NCBI GenBank assembly: GCA_033032175.1 | Contig: CM065321.1 | Span: forward strand, 11,554,501-11,618,500 | Length of the DNA stretch: 64,000 nt | Direction: 5' to 3' | Origin: Saturnia japonica | Lineage: Eukaryota > Arthropoda > Insecta > Lepidoptera > Saturniidae | Part shown: positions 61,401-64,000 of the stretch, piece by piece | Layout: each line of letters begins with the position of its first letter | Position numbering within the stretch: the first letter of the stretch is position 1 | Notes under the pieces: generated by a model | Told to the model about the DNA's origin: nothing | The model's input: the letters and a program-made list of their open reading frames with translations, nothing else | Databases searched by the model: none | Made by a program: the position numbers and the translations under genes

Positions 61401-62415
61401 TCCTAAACTATGTGTCCAAATACCATGCTATAAAAAGCAAAATTTAACTTCATAAAATTGTCTTTATGATGAAGTAACTTTTGTTCGTAAGGATTTAATA
61501 TGCTATGTCTAAAAATAAAGGTTATAAATTACTTTTTAATTTATAACAAATCTTTGTCACAAAATATCTTATTGTTATTATGTATAAGAAATAGGCATAT
61601 TATGCTATCGCTGATTTTTTTTATATATAATAAGGAACAACATTTTTATTCAATATTGTATTTCCGTATCATTAACGATTACGCCAGCGCACGCGGATAA
61701 AGCAGTACAGGAGGTCCTCGAATTCCGACTTACGTAACAAAAAACAATATTTAAGGCTAGCTGAGAGTTATAGCCTAATGTCAGATAGTCTAAATTATTC
61801 CTCGTGAGACTGGCTATCATATAGAAAAAGATTTTTTCGAATACGACGTAGTTCCAGACATTAGCATGTTTAAACAAACAAACAAAAAACTCTTCCGCTT
61901 TATTATATTAGTATAGACGTGTTTTACTGTCACTAAAAGCAATTTGGAAACGGCACAAATATTGTTATCAGCATGTAACGAAAGAGATAGGAAATCATAG
62001 CGTAAGGCGGAAACTCTATTGTCAAAAAACAATAAAAGTTTGTGTTCTCGCTCACGCCGGTATCAAGTCGAAAGTAAACTGAGGGCAATTGCCCCTCATT
62101 CATGATGCCATTGTAAAGAGCGTCAATGCCGTATAAACTTATAAAATATAATTGGGGGAACCAGCTGTAATAGATACAAAAATTGAAGTTATGCATAAAG
62201 CATGCACACAGAAATGTGTTTAACAATATACGCGTAAACAAGATAATGAGTGAAATACCATTAGAAGTCCATTTCTGCATTTCGCAATTAGGTCGGCAGG
62301 AGTGGTTGACGAAGCGTCCGTCGCCGCCCATACGGTGTCCGTCAATAACGAGTCCGCCGTCGAGGTGTAGGCAGTAGTGGTGCGTGTCGCGCGCGTACCT
62401 TGTCGCCATGCGCTC
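49247..62415 (-). CDS. ash1: ash1 histone-lysine N-methyltransferase, C-terminal 803 residues (13 exons, 5' part outside window)
   Basis: Trithorax-group protein Ash1/ASH1L; the family methylates histone H3 lysine 36 in the nucleus and opposes Polycomb silencing. Coding exons on the minus strand are 62259-62415, 60440-60540, 59690-60040, 57883-58195, 55964-56196, 55595-55694, 53567-53721, 52958-53218, 52418-52587, 51691-51793, 51231-51398, 50175-50312 and 49247-49408. All introns are GT-AG and phases match throughout (2412 nt, 803 codons plus TGA). Domains in the visible fragment: C-terminal half of SET (residues 1-86; [15 protein letters not shown]), post-SET cysteines (87-100), AT-hook-like GRPRK (about 135-139), bromodomain (about 290-415), C4HC3 PHD finger (about 423-468), BAH (about 471-700), basic tail (705-803). 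This order is specific to Ash1. The first visible exon starts in phase 0 after an AG acceptor, so its ATG at 62409 is internal. AWS and the SET N-terminal half must lie past 64000. Boundaries come from reading splice sites and from family knowledge, not from transcripts. Confidence 0.95.
50175..50312 (-). CDS. ash1: ash1 exon: C-terminal linker
   Basis: Acceptor ttttag, donor gtaagt, 46 codons in phase 0. Reads [20 protein letters not shown] then a Lys/Asn-rich stretch and [11 protein letters not shown]. It has no domain of its own; assignment rests on phase, splice consensus and position after the BAH exon. Confidence 0.85.
50313..51230 (-). other. ash1 intron after the last BAH exon
   Basis: Contains an (ACGT)n run near 50713-50729 and ttggcgggatctcaaactgt (50889), a dispersed repeat also near 43035. 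Splice ends gtaaat and ttttag. Confidence 0.6.
51231..51398 (-). CDS. ash1: ash1 exon: end of BAH domain
   Basis: Acceptor atatag, donor gtaaat, 56 codons in phase 0. Reads [40 protein letters not shown] and [25 protein letters not shown]...FTKI...YP.CTKPY is very conserved in Ash1. The exon is distinctly GC-richer than its flanks. Confidence 0.96.
51691..51793 (-). CDS. ash1: ash1 exon: BAH domain
   Basis: Acceptor ttacag, donor gtatac. The split Lys codon is completed, then [20 protein letters not shown] and [24 protein letters not shown] is conserved in Ash1/BAH proteins. Confidence 0.96.
52418..52587 (-). CDS. ash1: ash1 exon: central BAH domain
   Basis: Acceptor atacag, donor gtgagt, phase 2 at the end. 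Reads [40 protein letters not shown] and [25 protein letters not shown] and the YLRP.ET.HEP.R segment are BAH hallmarks and are close to known Ash1 proteins. Confidence 0.96.
52958..53218 (-). CDS. ash1: ash1 exon: first part of BAH domain
   Basis: Acceptor attctag, donor gtgagt, 87 codons. [20 protein letters not shown] and [16 protein letters not shown] form the first strands of the BAH domain. A hydrophilic Lys/Asp/Ser-rich insert ([20 protein letters not shown] and on) interrupts the fold as a loop. Confidence 0.95.
53567..53721 (-). CDS. ash1: ash1 exon: PHD finger
   Basis: Acceptor ctgcag, donor gtattt. Encodes a complete C4HC3 zinc finger: [28 protein letters not shown] and FCHLCSPNK, with Trp in the usual position before His. 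PHD fingers read the histone H3 tail. Phase 1 in, phase 0 out. Confidence 0.95.
54739..55021 (+). repeat. LINE 3'UTR segment captured in the LTR element
   Basis: Matches 5517-5804 nearly throughout (cattccgattactgaataca, gcgaccttttcgcattcgcg, ctggcaccctcgtgcgggtc, tggatagggcc) with a few substitutions and one short indel. The LINE's last about 20 bases and poly-A are absent, so it did not arrive as a normal LINE insertion. Confidence 0.85.
55371..55548 (+). repeat. 3' LTR of the chimeric element
   Basis: 178 bases, TGT...ACA ends. tatatatac box at about 55449, then accgttgggcagcggcccgc, gtctggtcggaggatcc and gcaatagttcttctaca. Same LTR in reverse at 62969-63162. Confidence 0.85.
55595..55694 (-). 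CDS. ash1: ash1 exon: last bromodomain helix
   Basis: Acceptor taacag, donor gtaagc, phase 1 at the end. Reads [20 protein letters not shown] then [13 protein letters not shown]. It corresponds to the ASH1L segment between bromodomain and PHD finger. A repeat fragment begins only about 32 bases upstream of the acceptor, and an LTR-element end lies about 47 bases past the donor. Confidence 0.9.
55727..55850. repeat. single end of the 0.9 kb TIR family
   Basis: ccagatttgagaaaaaggca then gatgg, catattagtattccattgtg and tcaattttgaaa match the right end of 15621-16536 read in reverse complement. Only one TIR is present. It begins about 32 bases upstream of the ash1 exon at 55694. Confidence 0.7.
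55964..56196 (-). CDS. ash1: ash1 exon: bromodomain core
   Basis: Acceptor ttacag, donor gtaatt. Reads [33 protein letters not shown] and [30 protein letters not shown]...[10 protein letters not shown] matches the ZA-loop/helix-A to helix-B pattern of bromodomains (PLDLSTIE-type motif), which bind acetyl-lysine. REYGR occupies the place of YYGRKS in ASH1L. Ends LKK in phase 0. Confidence 0.93.
56197..57882 (-). other. ash1 intron with a decayed Helitron
   Basis: Holds the Helitron-like element at 57488-57733 and otherwise AT-rich DNA. 56700-56800 has a short GC-rich patch without a recognised product. Confidence 0.6.
57488..57733 (+). mobile_element. short degenerate Helitron
   Basis: Begins near tataccaatattataaagag (Lep1-like start, with the first bases altered) and ends ccattgggcacagctag followed by T. 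Interior actcaaaaactactggaccg and ataggctatatttaaatttg are standard for the family. Confidence 0.7.
57883..58195 (-). CDS. ash1: ash1 exon: linker and start of bromodomain
   Basis: Acceptor attcag, preceded by a run of ten A instead of a pyrimidine tract; donor gttcat is weak (no G at +5). Reads [20 protein letters not shown], a Pro-rich stretch, [20 protein letters not shown] and [16 protein letters not shown], leaving phase 1. The phase and the fit to the next exon (a split GAT codon) support both unusual splice sites. The last helix begins the bromodomain-like region. Confidence 0.88.
58224..58600. repeat. unnamed interspersed repeat R1, copy 2
   Basis: Second copy of the repeat at 31108-31437, same orientation, with about 55 additional bases in the middle (cctaaaggtgctgtgcatat and on). 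It starts only 29 bases upstream of the ash1 acceptor at 58195 and supplies a ctaacc branch-like site on the minus strand. Confidence 0.75.
58655..59527 (+). mobile_element. probable Helitron in ash1 intron
   Basis: Right end cacccgtgcgaagctggggc then gggtcgctag followed by T (59524-59527), the same 3' terminus as the helicase-bearing fossil at 21319. The left part has tctatagtaatactagccgg near 58655 and gcgtttgtctgtttgtccgc at 58884. The left limit is uncertain because two CTAG-type repeats may abut. Confidence 0.6.
59690..60040 (-). CDS. ash1: ash1 exon: post-SET and AT-hook-like linker
   Basis: Acceptor tattatag, donor gtgagt, exactly 117 codons. Starts [15 protein letters not shown], the post-SET CxCxxxxC zinc motif. 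A Ser/Thr/Gln-rich linker follows, then [10 protein letters not shown], which has the GRP core of an AT-hook (minor-groove DNA binding), then a charged region, [17 protein letters not shown] and [18 protein letters not shown], probably helical. Confidence 0.95.
60440..60540 (-). CDS. ash1: ash1 exon: end of SET domain
   Basis: Acceptor ttccag, donor gtaatc. The phase-1 G from the previous exon plus GT makes Gly, giving [20 protein letters not shown] then [13 protein letters not shown]. The ELTYDYN motif carries the SET catalytic and lysine-channel tyrosines. Ends in phase 0. Confidence 0.95.
60541..62258 (-). other. ash1 intron within the SET domain
   Basis: Carries the Helitron at 61284-61917. 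The remainder, 60541-61283, is AT-rich with a short (CA)n near 60895-60906. Splices gtattt to ttccag. Confidence 0.7.
61284..61917 (-). mobile_element. non-autonomous Helitron
   Basis: Minus strand starts TCTATACTAATATAATAAAG at 61917 and ends cacgggtgaccgtgggctag followed by T at 61284. Internal tttgtcggataaaattaaca is shared with 1165-1320. Interior taacgattacgccagcgcac and the run of short frames are not a gene. Confidence 0.75.
62259..62415 (-). CDS. ash1: ash1 exon: SET domain core
   Basis: Follows acceptor ctgtag and ends in phase 1 before donor gtattt. Encodes the SET segment from [17 protein letters not shown] through [20 protein letters not shown] and NHSCRPNC to [13 protein letters not shown] with the following PNC forms the cofactor-binding pseudoknot and supplies a zinc cysteine in SET proteins. 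The residue after NHSC is Arg here; I recall Glu or Asp at this position in known Ash1/ASH1L proteins. The preceding exon is outside the window. Confidence 0.95.
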
Positions 62416-62805
62416 CTACAGATAAATAATCTTTATTAAAAAAAAAATTAGTTAATTGCGAGTCGGAATCGCGCACTGAGGGTTTCGTTCCACTACACAA
62501 TATATTGTTATGATATTTTAAGTATAAAAATATTCACTATTCTCGAAATACAACAAATATCTGGAAAAGTCAGAATTCACTACAAACATCCGAGTATGAA
62601 TTCGTAGGTAAGATAAGGTGTCAAGGAACACGCACACATAGAAACCTTTTCTGTTCGTTTCTAAAAATGCACGCTTCCGCTTTTTTAAACGTCAAGATTA
62701 CTCTCGAAATTCGACCCCTCTTTTTTATCGGATAGGTATTAATCGAGCCATTTTCTGACAAAGGACAATTCAGTTTTAACATACAAACGAATACAACGAC
62801 TAAAG

Positions 62806-62968
62806 AAAATAGTCCATAAGGAGGACTAAAACCACAGACTAGCATAAGGAACAAACTATAAATACAAGCACAAAGTAGTAGGACGTGTTTCTCTCAACTA
62901 CAATAATTCCAGCTGAGAGCACCAGAATAGTGAGTTTGTTATACTTGTGCCATTCTTTTATTTTGTAG
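62806..62968 (+). repeat. LTR-like interspersed repeat, copy 2
   Basis: aggactaaaaccacagacta, gagcaccagaatagtgagtt and cattcttttattttg parallel the text at about 3775-3890. It ends exactly where the LTR at 62969 begins. Confidence 0.45.
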
Positions 62969-63620
62969 TGTAGAAGAACCATTGCAAAGGGAGGATCCTC
63001 CGACCAGACGGGTGTTATGTCTGGCGGGTAGCTGCCCAACGGTTGTAGTCGGGTTCTTGTATATACACTCAATCGCAGAGTTAATTTCTATAATGCGATG
63101 TAGGATGCGTCGTATGTGGCTCGATAGATGGCGCTGTGTGTCGCTATGTAGATGTCGCTACATCACTCCCCTCCGAGACCGGAGGTCGATAGCAGGTTGA
63201 GTCGTCCATAAATCATCTAGTGATGCTTGCCGGGCCAGTGGGATGTTCCAGTGAGTCGGAACCAGATGCCGCATAGTTCACGGTGAGTCGGAACTGTCTG
63301 CGGTGATGCCCCAGTGAGTCGGGGTGATGCCCCCAGTGAGTCGGGGTGATGCCCCAGTGAGTCGGGGTGATGCCCCAGTGAGTCGGGGTGATGCTGCAAG
63401 AATGCTCTAGTGAGTCGGAGTGTTGCAGTGCTACGTAGTGGCTGGCTGCTGCGTCGACCAGGAGAGAAGTGCGTCTCTGCTTGCTGACCGGCCGAAGTGC
63501 AGTGTGCTGTGCCTAGGTCGCTGAGAAGGCTGTGGGTGATGACCAGGAATGCGCATCCGCTGCATGCTGGTGGTCAGGATACCCCCGTAGTAGCCGTGGA
63601 TGCTGGCTGGCTGTATGACT
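62969..63620 (-). mobile_element. second copy of the small LTR retroelement (partial in window)
   Basis: LTR 62969-63162 in reverse complement (TGTAGCGACATC...GTTCTTCTACA on the minus strand), polypurine tract at 63174-63163, then an interior matching 55370-55024 (gcatcaccgtgaactatgcg is recognisable in both). The interior expands the ccgactcactggggcatcac unit to about five copies against one or two at 55 kb. Beyond about 63600 it continues with DNA absent from the 55 kb copy. Sense to ash1. Confidence 0.8.
63290..63420. repeat. tandem 20-22-base minisatellite in the LTR element
   Basis: ccagtgagtcggggtgatgc repeats about four to five times, with degenerate flanking units (gtgagtcggaactgtctgcg, gctctagtgagtcggagtgt). 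It would read as HHPDSLG repeats on the minus strand, but there is no sign that it is translated. Confidence 0.8.
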
Positions 63621-64000
63621 CGCCGCTTGAATGCTTTGAGGAAGTGATGATGACGTCACAATGTAGCTGTGCGAAGTAGGTTGTAGCAAAAAAAAATAAG
63701 AGCGGCTCAAAAGGCAGGGAGCAGGGTATCAAAAAGAAAAAGAAAAATGCGGCTGTCAAAAAATAAAATAAAAAAGGAGGTGGACCTACAAAAAAAGGTC
63801 GAACGGGGGGTGACAGGAAAAAAAAAAGAAAGCGAGGGTGCTGGGACACAGACTTTTGGATAGACAAGGAGTGCTGGATCATGGGCACAAAAAGAGGAGC
63901 TGCCTTTTCGAGAATTATATGTTTCCATCCCTGCCGGACATAAAGCCAGGAAACCGAGATAAGTGGATATTTGTTTAATAAACCTTGTGACCCCAAGTGT

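Larger units (their letters stand above)
62416..64000 (-). other. ash1 intron, left part, filled with repeats (continues past window)
   Basis: No AWS or upstream SET exon is visible, so the partner donor lies beyond 64000. Contents: 62806-62968 LTR-like repeat and 62969 to about 63620 LTR element. The 63660-64000 segment is strongly purine-rich on the plus strand with repeated A runs and ends tttaataaaccttgtgaccc; it may belong to the same or another retroelement. Confidence 0.6.

Noticed and set aside
62183..62377. 64-codon plus-strand frame opposite the SET exon
   Set aside because: It is the complement of the ash1 SET exon and follows its GC-rich composition; no domain of its own.
63290..63420. 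Regular repeats resembling a CRISPR array
   Set aside because: Units are tandem without unique spacers, in an LTR element of an animal genome.
63574..63996. 140-codon minus-strand frame
   Set aside because: Generated by the purine/pyrimidine-biased tract (long F/S/P runs); no domain or credible start.

Overview
This is AT-rich animal nuclear DNA, very probably from a moth or butterfly (Lepidoptera). Three things suggest this: a spliced nuclear gene with GT-AG introns, an ash1-type chromatin regulator read through 13 exons, and a repeat load typical of Lepidoptera. The repeats include short Helitrons that start TCTATAYTAATAWTATAAA and end CTAG, RTE-like and jockey-like LINE fragments, tRNA-derived SINEs and many small TIR elements. 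I see no bacterial-type operon, no CRISPR array and no rRNA or tRNA gene.

Layout. Positions 1-49,000 are intergenic and hold no intact protein gene that I can support. They are built from layers of transposon remains: a long foldback at about 350-645, a pogo/Tigger-like TIR element (2808-3218), the 3' part of a jockey-like LINE (about 4870-5836), a Helitron (6691-7187), a Helitron interrupted by a TIR element (about 9370-10391), a decayed RTE-like LINE (about 12490-14190, minus), a 0.9 kb TIR element (15621-16536), SINEs at 17.6, 19.6, 37.9 and 41.3 kb, an autonomous-type Helitron helicase fossil (21319-about 22870, minus), two inverted copies of one Helitron family (28535-29073 and 45256-45761), RTE-like LINE 3' ends (29.1-29.8 and 38.1-38.5 kb), another Helitron (31942-32645) and a 1.5 kb TIR element (44928-46441) that carries one of the Helitrons.

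Positions 49,247-62,415 (minus) hold the 3' part of an ash1 orthologue, a trithorax-group histone H3K36 methyltransferase. Thirteen exons join in frame through 12 GT-AG introns to give the last 803 residues: C-terminal half of SET, post-SET, an AT-hook-like GRPRK, bromodomain, PHD finger, BAH domain and a basic tail ending in TGA. The N-terminal half, AWS and the start of SET lie beyond position 64,000. The introns hold several transposon pieces, some within 30-50 bases of an exon.

The most unusual structure is at 54614-55548, inside an ash1 intron: a small LTR element whose 5' LTR and internal region are joined through about 280 bases of a LINE 3'UTR. A second member of the LTR family lies at 62969 to about 63620 in the opposite orientation. 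The same LINE 3' tail recurs at five places, twice with clean target-site duplications. I found no convincing new cellular system. The noteworthy content is chimeric and nested transposons and their closeness to ash1 exons.
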